A stretch of DNA of 48,138 bases from IMG/VR virus record IMGVR_UViG_3300021403_000018, positions 1-48,138 of that record. One strand, given 5' to 3'. This stretch comes from a virus. A program made the position numbers and the translations under genes. This document shows positions 1 through 9,354 of this stretch, in pieces. Numbering within the stretch: position 1 is the stretch's first letter; the number at the start of each line of letters is the position of its first letter. The notes under the pieces were generated by a model. The model ran no database searches and had not been told where the DNA came from. It saw nothing but the letters and a program-made list of their open reading frames with translations.

Positions 1-129
1 ATCAAACCAGTTTCAACTCCTATTACCCCTCCTAAAGCAGTTATGCCTGGGTTGAATAACCTGTTCCAGACATTGTATGGTGGGACTAATGGAGCAGGTG
101 CAGCAGGTATAACAACTCTAGAACAGACA
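1..129. repeat. terminal redundancy, left copy
   Basis: Bases 4-129 are identical to 48013-48138. Just outside, the left copy has three A residues where the right copy has four (4-6 versus 48012-48015). This is the usual overlap left when a circular or circularly permuted genome is assembled as one linear contig. The right copy keeps the reading frame of the gene that crosses the junction, so the missing A here is probably an error. Confidence 0.9.
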
Positions 130-543
130 GCTCAGGGGAAGGGAGCGGGAGCTTCTACAGTCACCCCAGATATGATTGCTGCGATCCGACAGGGTGCAGC
201 AGCAAATCAAAAGTCGGGGTTTGGCCAAATTCAAGATAAGTTTGCCGCCTCTGGAATGTCGATGTCCTCCGATCTAATGAAGTCGTTGGGGGATTATAAT
301 ACTAACTACGGAGCTCAGACTGATGCGACTGTGGCCAACCTCCAATTCCAAGGAGCTGAATCAGCAGCTAACCGGCAATTGGGGGCTGCAGGGATATTGG
401 AAAACACTTTCTCCAACGCAGCTCTAACCTTCGCCCCAACAGAAGCAATAGGTGTGCAAGGTGGGTCTAACCTCGGTGGAGCAGCTGCTGGTGCAGGTAG
501 TTCAATCATCTCCGCCATGATAATGGCTGGAATGTTCGCTTAA
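1..543 (+). CDS. small internal virion protein (gp14-like position), 5' end cut by the contig start
   Basis: The frame is open from base 1, and the true start is at 47992 across the circular junction, giving 186 residues. The protein is rich in Ala, Gly and Ser and ends in a hydrophobic tail (SIISAMIMAGMFA). It is followed by a 493-residue helical protein and a 1742-residue protein with a muralytic N-terminus. That is the size order of T7 gp14, gp15 and gp16, the internal core proteins ejected into the host envelope. The internal ATG at 43 is not the real start. Function is inferred from position and composition, not from a recognised domain. Confidence 0.7.
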   Translation: MKPVSTPITPPKAVMPGLNNLFQTLYGGTNGAGAAGITTLEQTAQGKGAGASTVTPDMIAAIRQGAAANQKSGFGQIQDKFAASGMSMSSDLMKSLGDYNTNYGAQTDATVANLQFQGAESAANRQLGAAGILENTFSNAALTFAPTEAIGVQGGSNLGGAAAGAGSSIISAMIMAGMFA

Positions 544-552
544 GGAGTTTAT

Positions 553-2034
553 ATGGCAGGAGCAAGTTCTATTTCAGGCGTTGGTGCAAACCTCGGCTTT
601 ATGCCCGGTCCAGATTACTCCCCGATTGAGAAGGGGATAGCTTCCATCGTAGCAGCCCATGATAAGAAAAAGGAGATGGGAGCTCAAGAGTTTGATCGGT
701 TGATGAAAGCTGTGGATATGGGACTGCCTGTTGATCCCAAACAGATTGAGGGGTCATTGAAAAAGTCCGGGATTAAATTGATGAAACCGGATGAGATGAA
801 AGCCCATCTACAGGCAAAGAATGATGGCACGATTGATAAACTTCTGGGCGGGGGAGACACTAATACCACCACTTCAGACAAAGGTGTTATCAATCAAGAT
901 CTGCCGGGGGCTCCCCAAACTGTTAAGGGTGGGGCTTCCTCAGGTGGACCTGTGGGGGCTGTAGCTGGGGCTAAACAAACCCAACAGCAGGCAAAGGATA
1001 GTGTGTTGAAGGGGTTTGTCGACCACGCAATGGCGGTTGCGAAGTTAAAAGGGGAGACACAGGAAAATCAGTTGAAGCTGCAGAATAAACTGTCTGACCT
1101 CCACATGAAGGCAGCTAATGGTGATGCTGAATCTTTAGGTCAATTGATGGCGATTAACGAAGTACCTTTCAACCTGCAAGCGCAAGCGTGGCAGAAGGGA
1201 ACCCCAGAACAAAAGCAAAAGATGATGGATGTAGCGAGGGGGGCTGAAACCGACGCTCAGGTGGCTGCACGTAAGGATGCTATATATGGTCAGTTGATGT
1301 CCGATGGTAGGTTTAAAGACCCATCTATGGGGATGAAGGCTGCTGAGGTTATCGCAAAAGGTGGAGAATTACCGAGTGACATCCGTAATGCGATGGTTCC
1401 CAACACTATGTCCGATCTGGTTAAGGAAACACAGTTAGCTAACCAGTTGGTAGAGATGGGAGTACCCCCTGATCAGATTGGGACGATAGCGGCGAACGCT
1501 CAAAAGGTTGGCTTGGCGAATGCCTTACCCACCGGGATGAAACCATTGGCAACTCGTCAGGTACAGGCGCAAGAAACCCGTACAGCTGTTGAGGTAGCGA
1601 GGTTTAAGGCAGAAGAGGCTCACTACCAAGCTATGGCAGCTGGGATGGATGCCAAGTTGAAGGAGGAGTCCTCTCGAGCAGATCTGGAGATGTTTAAATC
1701 TCTCGTGGAAGTTAAAAAGCTATCCCCCTCAGCGGTCACCGACGATATGATCTCCGCCGCTCAAACGAAAGCGATGCGGGCGATGGGATGGACACAAGAG
1801 GAGACCAAAGGATTCTGGAACCACATCACGGGTGGGTTAATCCCCACCACAAACAAATCCTTCCGGCCTCAAATGACCCCTTCAGGTCAGAGTAAGATTG
1901 ATGCTTCAATCGGGGGAGGGAGTACTTCTTCCCAGTCTGCCCAATCTACTGTAGGTGCAATCGGTAACTCAATCAAGAAGAACAAATCCCTCGACCCAAC
2001 TATGTCTGACGATAATGAGAAGGGACCCTACTAA
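553..2034 (+). CDS. predicted internal virion/ejection protein, 493 aa
   Basis: A ribosome binding site (TAAGGAG) overlaps the stop of the previous gene and sits well before ATG 553. The protein looks mostly alpha-helical, rich in Ala, Gln, Lys and Met, with a low-complexity Gly/Ser/Thr segment near residues 95-145 and again at the C-terminus. No signal peptide or enzyme motif is visible. It lies between a short Ala/Gly-rich protein and a giant protein with a lytic N-terminus, the place of T7 gp15 in the internal core. The stop overlaps the next start (TAATG), so translation is probably coupled. I do not recognise the family from sequence alone. Confidence 0.75.
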   Translation: MAGASSISGVGANLGFMPGPDYSPIEKGIASIVAAHDKKKEMGAQEFDRLMKAVDMGLPVDPKQIEGSLKKSGIKLMKPDEMKAHLQAKNDGTIDKLLGGGDTNTTTSDKGVINQDLPGAPQTVKGGASSGGPVGAVAGAKQTQQQAKDSVLKGFVDHAMAVAKLKGETQENQLKLQNKLSDLHMKAANGDAESLGQLMAINEVPFNLQAQAWQKGTPEQKQKMMDVARGAETDAQVAARKDAIYGQLMSDGRFKDPSMGMKAAEVIAKGGELPSDIRNAMVPNTMSDLVKETQLANQLVEMGVPPDQIGTIAANAQKVGLANALPTGMKPLATRQVQAQETRTAVEVARFKAEEAHYQAMAAGMDAKLKEESSRADLEMFKSLVEVKKLSPSAVTDDMISAAQTKAMRAMGWTQEETKGFWNHITGGLIPTTNKSFRPQMTPSGQSKIDASIGGGSTSSQSAQSTVGAIGNSIKKNKSLDPTMSDDNEKGPY

Positions 2035-5000
2035 TGCCACAGGACACTCAATCTCAAGCTCCTCCGTTGGATGTGGATAAATGGGCGGAAGGGATTGTTT
2101 CTTATGAGTCGGGAGGCAACCCCAACGCTAGGAATTTTCGCAACAACAACCCAGGGAATTTAAAATACGCCAAACAGTATGGCGCCAAGGGGTATGACAA
2201 AGACGGGTTTGCGGTGTTTGAAACACCTGAGTTAGGGATGAAGGCGTTGAAGGCACAGTTGTCGTTAAATTTACAACGCAATCCGAATTTTACTTTGGTT
2301 CAACATATGCACCACTACCTAGGGGGTACCGGGGAACCCAAGGTAACTGCAGAAGGAGACCCATTTAAATACGCTCAAGCCTTATCTAAACACATGGGGG
2401 TGGACGCTGGATCTCCTTTAGGTGGTAAAGTTCCTACCATGAGTGGAGCTAAACCTTGGGCAGATATAGCTGCACAGTTTGACCCTATGATGCCTGAGGA
2501 GACGTACCAACAGATGAAGCGGTTGTATTTTGATAACTTCATCGCTCCACAGTTGAGTAAGGATGATGATCTTTTAACCTCGTTTAAGTACTTCGATGAG
2601 AAGACCAAACGTCCGAGGTTGTTGTCTGATGACGCTCTAGCTAAACTGAAACCCGTTCAGGGTGTAGCATCAATGATGCATGGGTTTTATGCTCCCATCG
2701 ACCCTGAACAGGCGAAGAAGTTTAAGGATATCCAAGACCACGTTTCTGTGTTACAACAGAGGGAAGGGCAGAATCCTGCCTTCGAACAAATACCTGGGGA
2801 GATGTTGGGGTCTACCCCTCCGTTAATTTTAGCTTCTGAAGGAGCTGAACCTGTTGCTGGTGCTGTGGTTGAAGATCTATTCGCGTTGACGAAAGGCACG
2901 GAAATCGCGCACCGAGCCTTACGTGGGGGAATGGCGTTCGCAGCTTATGAAGCGGGAGCTGCTGAGGGGAAGGATAAAGGGGTTGCTGCCCTAAAAGGGT
3001 TTGTGTCGGGGGCTTTACTTGATGGGGGTTTATCCTTAGGTGGCAAACTCGTCTCTAAAGGGGTTGAGGGTTCTGCAGATAAGTTGTTGAGGGATGCTTT
3101 AAACCCTGAACAAGGGGTGGATTTAGATGCTGACCGTGTGTTGAGTGATAGCATCATCCAAGACCAACATCTGGCTAAACAAGAAGGGCGTTCTTCCTTC
3201 CTCCGCGAAACTCATGATGTGAGAGGAGGGCAGGTTCAGATTAAACTCCCTGATGGGAGAATGATCCAAGAATCCATAATGGCGAATGATGTAGCTTCCA
3301 CCCACGCTAAGGTAAACTTCTGGGTGCAACAAGGAGCTGAAGTGCAAGGTATTGACTTTCAACCCGGATGGCAAGGGAAGGTACAGGAGTTTTTAGCACT
3401 ACAGAATAAATCCCAAGAGTCGGGGTATACCTCACGTGTGGTTAATACTGAACCGGGGGTTGCAGAAGACACCGCAGAACAATTGAGACGTCAGGGTCAT
3501 CCGGCAGAAGCGGTTGGGGATTCAAAAATACAGGTGGCCCAGCCTAAACAGAAGGTGCCCTCCCGAGATGAGTTGAGAGAAGTCGTCGACCAATGGGGAG
3601 GGGATGATAATTTTAAGCAGAATACCGTTAACCAGTTAAGGCAGATTTGGGAGCCCAAGGTACCCACTAAATCCAAGCGGTTAATGGTGGATAAGTTAGC
3701 AGATACCGTTGGCGCAGAAAAAGCCAATTCCCTTCTCCCAGATGAGTGGAAGATTCAACCTAAGGTGTCTGGGATATACTCCTCCGAGTTCGAACAGTGG
3801 TTGTATTCTTTGGGGGCGATGAAACCTGCTGATATATCAATGGCACATGGGTCTTGGAATTCTATGATGTCATCCGCCTCTTCCGGTAACGCCTTCCAGG
3901 GGTTGGAGGAGTATGTATCGGATATAGAAAAGAGACTGCCGAGAGGGGTTAAAGTGCCTGAGAGGTTTTTGCCTAAGGAGTTGGTGGCCAAGCCTATTGG
4001 GGAGATTGAAGTAGAGAAAGCGTTGGGTAATCACGTCTCCTCTACCCAAGAAACCATCCCCACTTTGGATGTAGAGGAATCCCGCACCTCCAAAATGCGA
4101 AGGCTTTATAACATCATGACTGGGGTAGGGTATGGGAAGGGTGGGACTGTAGATCAGTCTGCCGAAAGGTTGTTGCAGGACCTCGGCCATGATCCTTATA
4201 GTATTGATACCGAGGAACTGTCCTTCGCTCCCAACTTTGAAGCCTTCCAGTCGGAGTTGAAGGGGTATGAGATCATTAACTCGGCGAGAGAGGAGATCGA
4301 GTCGAAGGTAGCACAAACGGGAACCTCAGTTGAGGAAGCCTCCGCGTTTGAAGAATCAGTTAGAAAAGGGGAAGTTGAACCTTCCCCGATTGAAAAAAGA
4401 ATCCCGACTTCCGAACGTGGTGAAATCACCCAGACTGAGGACGGACCGAAGTGGAGAAGTATCCACGAGAATGAAGCCAGGGTTAGGATTGGGGTACACC
4501 CTGATACTCTAGAAGACCTCCATCCGGGGGCAGCTGGGTTGATGGTACCCCCTGAAGCGTTAAAGTTCCGCGAGACGTTGGTGAAACAATTAGGGGTGGA
4601 TTTAGATCCAAGAGACCCACGCCCTTGGCATGTGGCTACAACTCCAAACCGGGATTATGTGTGGCATGAAAACATGCATGTGAATTTGTACAATATTACT
4701 AAGGTGCCTTTTGGGATTGCAGATAGCTGGGTTGAGGGGCACAGCTTAAATACCGCTAAGGAGATAGGTGCGCAGTTAATGCAGCACGCCGCGTATTCAA
4801 AGTCCCTCCAACCTCAAATGATTGAGGAGGCTTTTGTACATGCCGCCACCGCCTTAAGAACGGGGGATGTAAACTACCTAGCTCACCTGGCTTATTGGGA
4901 TACCTCGATTGGAAGCGTGTTAGGGATGGTGGAAGATTTTGGAGAGAGGGCGTTAAATAGGGCAGCCTTGGAAGCCGACACGGTCCCCATAAGGATGGCC

Positions 5001-7262
5001 AAACGTTCGTTGGAGGATATTGTGTCGAGGGCAACCTCCGACCGAACTGCTGAGTTAGTTCGACTGGGCCGCAACACCGATGGTATGGTATTCTACGACG
5101 CGATGGAACAGTCGTGGAAGTATATTGATCAAGACGGGAAGTTTAGAACCAGTCAGAATTATAATGGGGTGATTGATCATCTAACCGAGTTGGCTAAAGG
5201 GGATGATTTTGCTCCCTCTGCCTCACTGTGGGCTGAGATGAGGGGGCTACGTGGAGAGATAGGACCTAGAGGGTTGAATCCAACTCAAAACATGCCGATG
5301 CCTGATCACTCGTTAGGTCAGGATCAGAAATGGATGGGGTGGAAGTCAGTTGAGGGAGCGTTGAGGCCGATGTTGCCTTGGGTAGCAGATTTGGATACCA
5401 AGATGAACGACGCGTTTTCTCGTTCGGGTGAAAGACTCCCTATCTACGAGAAAGTTAAAGCGGTTGACGACGCCTTAAAAGCGGGCGATGATTGGTTGAC
5501 AAACCAGAAAGAGTTGGCTGCCGACTTCCTTAAGGGCAATCCGAAAAAGCTGTATTCCTATATGGACGCTCTAACAGTCGAATCTAAACACTGGCCTGGG
5601 ATGATGGATAAACTGCAGTTAACCCCGGAAGACCTAGTAAACCTAAACCGGGCCGAGTCTTGGATAAGGGATTTTCAAAATGACACTCACATCCCCGCTT
5701 TCAATTACCTTAGAGATCAACTCCCTCGACTGCGAGGTTTCAATTTTAATCCCGATTTCGTGTACGGTAGAGGAGCTAAACTCCCTTCAGACATGTCATT
5801 CTTCCATCGAGCTATTACGGAGGGGTCTCTTGATCCTAAAGACGCACATCTTGGACGGTTCTTTAACTTCCTTATCCGAGAGGGATTTGAGAAAAAATTC
5901 ACCGGGGATGCTATAAACGAGTTGAAGAAGGTTGTCGACCTTAAGGATGGGGATGGGAAATACATCCTTGGGGTAAACCGTTGGCCGTTGAACAACTATG
6001 TGAATTATGTGAGAGGTATCCCTGACATGACCCAACAGATGATCACGAGGACTTCTGCAGACTTCGGTCGGATGATGGGGGATCAGTTTAAGAAGATCAA
6101 CCCCTATCTGCCTGATGGGTTTAAACTACCTGAGGAAGTTAACTACCCCGGGACGCTGTTCAACAAACTGATGACCATGTCGTATGTCGGGGCTTTAGGT
6201 GCCCGTCCAGCCATCTTCGTCAGGGATGTGTTTCAGGCAGCCACGACTACACTCCCTGTTCTGGGGATTAAAAACTTCCTCAAAGGAGCCGCCCGAGGTT
6301 TAACCTCTGAAGGGTTTGAAAGGGCGGAAGCTGCGGGTGCTCTACTCAATAAGAAAAACATAGGAGAGATGTATGGAGATGTGTTCAACGAACTCCCCGC
6401 CGGTGGAAACAAATTTGATCAAGCACTCAAGCTTAGCTCAAAGTTACTGGCTCCTTCGCGTTGGGGTCATAACGTTGCGCGTGCAATTGCCTATAACGGT
6501 GAGTTTGACTCGACGCTTGAAGCCGTGGGAAAATATCGAGATGGCATCATCGATGCCGATAAACTTATGCGGGATACCTCCATATGGTTTTACGATAAGC
6601 CCGAAATCACGAAGATACTCCAGATGGCAACGGATAAAGGCGTGGATCCTGAGTTGGTAGCACATAGATCAGCCTTACAGTTGGTAGATCTAACTCTCTG
6701 GCCATATAGACGTGGAGCCCAACCTACACTACTGAGAACAGGTGCGGGACGTATCTTCGGACAATTTGGTATGTGGCCGTTGAACTATATGGATTTTCTC
6801 CGTCGGATGGCGACTAAAGTATCGGACTTCCACGGACCGGCCTTACGCACTATCGGTACCTGGATGGGCGCGAACTTCGCCGCTGCAGCCACTATGGAGA
6901 GTATCTTCCACGCAGATGTGGGTAAATGGTTTTGGCTTTCCCCAGCAGGGTTTGGAGGCTCCCCTCATTTAGAACTCGCCCAAAACCTGATGAAGATGGC
7001 GGAAGAAACCCAAGAGGGGAGGGAAGCTAGACGTAAAGTAATGGAATACCCTATGGATTTCTTCCCAGCCTCCAACGAGATAAAAACCATTATGAAGTCT
7101 ATGGATGAAGGGGGCCCAGCCTTCGTCGATGGTCACCTCTCCGACAACTTCACGCGTATCTTGGGCTTCAAACCGTTGTCGGACACCCACGAACAAAAAC
7201 TTTCTGATTTGGCCCCGGTAGATAGGTTAAGGTATGAGTTCGGATATAAAAAGGAGCAGTAG
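2034..7262 (+). CDS. giant internal virion protein with muralytic domain and HExxH motif, 1742 aa
   Basis: Residues about 13-125 resemble lysozyme or transglycosylase-type domains of structural proteins (NNNPGNLKY at about 38-46), suggesting local peptidoglycan cleavage during DNA entry, as for T7 gp16. A central stretch holds HENMH at residues 878-882, the HExxH zinc-metallopeptidase signature, followed by a helical segment with EAFVH. The C-terminal third is rich in hydrophobic and amphipathic helices (around 1370-1420 and 1560-1640) and recalls the large polyvalent-protein-associated domains of phage ejection proteins. It is the largest gene here and the last of three probable ejection proteins. 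The muralytic call is fairly secure. The peptidase activity is an inference from the motif. Confidence 0.8.
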   Translation: MPQDTQSQAPPLDVDKWAEGIVSYESGGNPNARNFRNNNPGNLKYAKQYGAKGYDKDGFAVFETPELGMKALKAQLSLNLQRNPNFTLVQHMHHYLGGTGEPKVTAEGDPFKYAQALSKHMGVDAGSPLGGKVPTMSGAKPWADIAAQFDPMMPEETYQQMKRLYFDNFIAPQLSKDDDLLTSFKYFDEKTKRPRLLSDDALAKLKPVQGVASMMHGFYAPIDPEQAKKFKDIQDHVSVLQQREGQNPAFEQIPGEMLGSTPPLILASEGAEPVAGAVVEDLFALTKGTEIAHRALRGGMAFAAYEAGAAEGKDKGVAALKGFVSGALLDGGLSLGGKLVSKGVEGSADKLLRDALNPEQGVDLDADRVLSDSIIQDQHLAKQEGRSSFLRETHDVRGGQVQIKLPDGRMIQESIMANDVASTHAKVNFWVQQGAEVQGIDFQPGWQGKVQEFLALQNKSQESGYTSRVVNTEPGVAEDTAEQLRRQGHPAEAVGDSKIQVAQPKQKVPSRDELREVVDQWGGDDNFKQNTVNQLRQIWEPKVPTKSKRLMVDKLADTVGAEKANSLLPDEWKIQPKVSGIYSSEFEQWLYSLGAMKPADISMAHGSWNSMMSSASSGNAFQGLEEYVSDIEKRLPRGVKVPERFLPKELVAKPIGEIEVEKALGNHVSSTQETIPTLDVEESRTSKMRRLYNIMTGVGYGKGGTVDQSAERLLQDLGHDPYSIDTEELSFAPNFEAFQSELKGYEIINSAREEIESKVAQTGTSVEEASAFEESVRKGEVEPSPIEKRIPTSERGEITQTEDGPKWRSIHENEARVRIGVHPDTLEDLHPGAAGLMVPPEALKFRETLVKQLGVDLDPRDPRPWHVATTPNRDYVWHENMHVNLYNITKVPFGIADSWVEGHSLNTAKEIGAQLMQHAAYSKSLQPQMIEEAFVHAATALRTGDVNYLAHLAYWDTSIGSVLGMVEDFGERALNRAALEADTVPIRMAKRSLEDIVSRATSDRTAELVRLGRNTDGMVFYDAMEQSWKYIDQDGKFRTSQNYNGVIDHLTELAKGDDFAPSASLWAEMRGLRGEIGPRGLNPTQNMPMPDHSLGQDQKWMGWKSVEGALRPMLPWVADLDTKMNDAFSRSGERLPIYEKVKAVDDALKAGDDWLTNQKELAADFLKGNPKKLYSYMDALTVESKHWPGMMDKLQLTPEDLVNLNRAESWIRDFQNDTHIPAFNYLRDQLPRLRGFNFNPDFVYGRGAKLPSDMSFFHRAITEGSLDPKDAHLGRFFNFLIREGFEKKFTGDAINELKKVVDLKDGDGKYILGVNRWPLNNYVNYVRGIPDMTQQMITRTSADFGRMMGDQFKKINPYLPDGFKLPEEVNYPGTLFNKLMTMSYVGALGARPAIFVRDVFQAATTTLPVLGIKNFLKGAARGLTSEGFERAEAAGALLNKKNIGEMYGDVFNELPAGGNKFDQALKLSSKLLAPSRWGHNVARAIAYNGEFDSTLEAVGKYRDGIIDADKLMRDTSIWFYDKPEITKILQMATDKGVDPELVAHRSALQLVDLTLWPYRRGAQPTLLRTGAGRIFGQFGMWPLNYMDFLRRMATKVSDFHGPALRTIGTWMGANFAAAATMESIFHADVGKWFWLSPAGFGGSPHLELAQNLMKMAEETQEGREARRKVMEYPMDFFPASNEIKTIMKSMDEGGPAFVDGHLSDNFTRILGFKPLSDTHEQKLSDLAPVDRLRYEFGYKKEQ

Positions 7263-7652
7263 ATGAACATCGTAGTGAACGTCATACCTCATCAACAACA
7301 ACGTTATGACACATGTGGGGATTGGAGGATAGATTCCAACACCGACACATTGGTTATCAACATCTCCTTTTTAGGAGATTGGAAAATGGAAGCATGTTTA
7401 ACCCTCCATGAGTATGTGGAAGCGATAAGGTGTATGGCGGATCGGATTGACCAAAACGTGGTGGACCAATGGGATTTCAACTTCACGGGAAAAGGAGAAC
7501 CTGGAGATGATCCTAAATGTCCCTACCACCGCCAACACTTGGAGGCAACAAAGGCAGAACATTCCCTAGCACGCCAGTTAGGCGTCGACTGGGCGTTGTA
7601 CGATAAAAAAATAGAGGAGTTGGTATATGTCAATGAAACCAAGGCTGGATGA
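7263..7652 (+). CDS. unknown 129-aa protein
   Basis: The gene starts directly after the stop of the giant virion protein, with AAGGAG just upstream inside that gene. The product is mixed beta/alpha, acidic, with no membrane segment or known motif. The N-terminal part looks like a small beta sheet (INIVVNVIP-like strands), followed by helices. The end overlaps the start of the next small gene. It lies in the late operon, so a virion or lysis role is possible. I do not recognise the family. Confidence 0.7.
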   Translation: MNIVVNVIPHQQQRYDTCGDWRIDSNTDTLVINISFLGDWKMEACLTLHEYVEAIRCMADRIDQNVVDQWDFNFTGKGEPGDDPKCPYHRQHLEATKAEHSLARQLGVDWALYDKKIEELVYVNETKAG

Positions 7653-7803
7653 TAAACCACACCCGATCCCCGGTACTGTGAACGAAACCCACGAGGTAAC
7701 TGAGGTGGGTGGGACTGTCATGTCAAACACCGTTACTCAACCCAAGGTAGAGGAAGATTGTCCTATTCCTGGGGTTGTATCCCAAGGTCATTACAAGGAG
7801 TAA
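7627..7803 (+). CDS. unknown 58-aa protein
   Basis: GAGGAG lies 7 nt before ATG 7627, and the frame runs to TAA 7801-7803, overlapping the previous gene by 26 bp. The product is hydrophilic, begins MSMKPRLDDKPHP, and contains the repeated motif PIPGTV/PIPGVV at about residues 14-19 and 47-52. The next gene's ribosome binding site overlaps its end. Good spacing at both ends supports a real small late gene. Function unknown. Confidence 0.6.
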   Translation: MSMKPRLDDKPHPIPGTVNETHEVTEVGGTVMSNTVTQPKVEEDCPIPGVVSQGHYKE

Positions 7804-7809
7804 CCCAAC

Positions 7810-9114
7810 GTGAAATTTCTCTTGATGTCGCGTAGTGGCGATGGGCTGGCCTTAGCCCGACGTTTATCAGAATCCGGCCATGATGTGGCTGCGTGGATTA
7901 AGGATCGACGAGCGAAGAAAAACTTTGATGGGTTGGTGAAAAAGGTCGATAAGTGGTCCGATTTTCTAGATAAAAAGACCGTGGTTATTTTTGACTCCAA
8001 TGGGGGTGGGAAGACCGGTGATATGATGAGATCACAGGGACATCATGTCATCGGTGGTTCCATATTCCACGACCAGTTAGAGATGGATAGGGGGTTGGCG
8101 TTTCAGTTGATGGAGGAGGTTGGGATTAAGGTACCTACGACAGTCTCTTTTACCGACTGGGAGGCAGGTAAACACTATGCGAAAAAGTTTGAAGGAAGGT
8201 TGGTGTTTAAACCCTCAGGCGAGTTAGCAAAACAAGGTTCGGACTTGGGAATCGACTCCTACGTCTCCTACGATTCTGAAGACATGATTGCGATGTTGGA
8301 TTACTTCGAAACCTTGGCGGGTTCCACCCCTATCGACTTCGAACTCCAAAAATTCATCGAGGGAGGTGTAGCCATCTCCACGGAAGGATGGTTTAATGGG
8401 AAAGACTTCATGCAACCGTTTAACCACACAGTGGAACGGAAACAACTTATGGATCAGAATCTTGGTCCTTCTGGTGGTTGTTCTGGAAATTCTGTTTGGT
8501 CTTGCACTTTTAACAACCACATCATCGACGATGGGATTGCTCGTATGGCTCCTACTCTTAGGAGTTTTAACTACATCGGTCCTATTGATCTTAACTCTAT
8601 CGTTAATGAACAAGGGGTTTGGGCGTTAGAGTTTACTCCCCGGTTTGGCTATGATGCTCTCCCGGCGTTTTTGGAGTTGTATCAAGGGGATGTGGGGGAG
8701 TTGTTGGGGTCTCTGGCGATGTTAACCTACCCCAAAGAGATGGTGTTGAAGGGTGGGTTTGGGTCCGCTTTAAGGTTGTCCATTCCCCCCTACCCCTCTG
8801 AAGAATACCGGCCAAAGGGTGGGGTTCCAATCCGGGGTTTTGAACGGAAAGACCGTGACCATTTGTTCTTCTACGAAGTCCGTCTAAACGACCGGGATCA
8901 ACTAGTAACCTCCGATTCTGGGGGTGCGGTCGTCACAATCACCGGGTATGGAGAGTCCATCCCTGGTTCACTCTGGGGGCCTTATGAACTGGCAAAATCA
9001 GCTCGTATCCCAGACAAACAATACCGTACCGATATGATCGAAAAACTCTCAGAGGATTATGGTAGATGGGAGACTTTAGTTCAACTCGGGAAAACCTTAA
9101 GCAAAGGAGCTTAG
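7810..9114 (+). CDS. PurD-like ATP-grasp ligase, 434 aa
   Basis: The GTG start at 7810 is 9 nt after AAGGAG. An N-terminal Rossmann-like part (residues 1-90, with FDSNGGG at 61-67 and GGS at 82-84) precedes an ATP-grasp fold: LVFKPSG at 131-137, ELQKFIEGG at 178-186, and GPID...WALEFTPRFGYDA at 257-283 for metal and ATP binding. The layout resembles GAR synthetase (PurD) and related carboxylate-amine ligases that pass through an acyl phosphate. It sits in the late operon, away from nucleotide genes, so simple purine synthesis seems unlikely. It may modify a virion protein, the cell envelope or the phage DNA. The enzyme class is well supported. The substrate is unknown. Confidence 0.8.
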   Translation: MKFLLMSRSGDGLALARRLSESGHDVAAWIKDRRAKKNFDGLVKKVDKWSDFLDKKTVVIFDSNGGGKTGDMMRSQGHHVIGGSIFHDQLEMDRGLAFQLMEEVGIKVPTTVSFTDWEAGKHYAKKFEGRLVFKPSGELAKQGSDLGIDSYVSYDSEDMIAMLDYFETLAGSTPIDFELQKFIEGGVAISTEGWFNGKDFMQPFNHTVERKQLMDQNLGPSGGCSGNSVWSCTFNNHIIDDGIARMAPTLRSFNYIGPIDLNSIVNEQGVWALEFTPRFGYDALPAFLELYQGDVGELLGSLAMLTYPKEMVLKGGFGSALRLSIPPYPSEEYRPKGGVPIRGFERKDRDHLFFYEVRLNDRDQLVTSDSGGAVVTITGYGESIPGSLWGPYELAKSARIPDKQYRTDMIEKLSEDYGRWETLVQLGKTLSKGA

Positions 9115-9116
9115 AA

Positions 9117-9305
9117 ATGGGTACTTCAGCACCACCCCCGGTAACACCAGTCGCTCTCCCTTGGTGGGTGAGTTTTTCTATCAACTCAGGGATCGCTGCC
9201 TTACACCTAGCGTTGAGAAACCCTCAATACGCAGCCACGTTGCAAGAAACAATGGTGGAGTTGCGGGCGGCAATCGATGCAACCTACGGTCCAGAACAGC
9301 CGTAG
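9117..9305 (+). CDS. unknown 62-aa protein
   Basis: AAAGGAG at 9103-9109 fixes the start at ATG 9117, two bases after the ATP-grasp stop. A Pro-rich N-terminus (APPPVTPVALPWW) is followed by a short amphipathic helix and an acidic helical tail. The WWVSFSINSGIAALHLAL stretch could touch a membrane but is short. A small late protein of unknown role. Confidence 0.6.
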   Translation: MGTSAPPPVTPVALPWWVSFSINSGIAALHLALRNPQYAATLQETMVELRAAIDATYGPEQP

Positions 9306-9311
9306 ATAAAA

Positions 9312-9349
9312 ACTCCCCTGGTGTAAGGAGAAGATACACTCAAGGGAGT
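9312..9349 (-). terminator. intrinsic terminator of the leftward operon
   Basis: Outer arms 9312-9317 (ACTCCC) and 9344-9349 (GGGAGT) plus inner arms 9321-9325 (GTGTA) and 9335-9339 (TACAC) form a hairpin. Read leftward it is followed by TTTTTATC, as expected for Rho-independent termination of the leftward transcript, whose last gene ends at 9424. Read rightward there is no T tract, but the GGGAG ribosome binding site of the gene at 9355 lies in the stem. Confidence 0.65.
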
Positions 9350-9354
9350 CTAAC

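Noticed and set aside
1-129. Direct terminal repeat as a biological packaging end
   Set aside because: Length (about 126-130 bp) and exactness fit assembly overlap of a circular or permuted genome. Nothing in the sequence supports a fixed end here.
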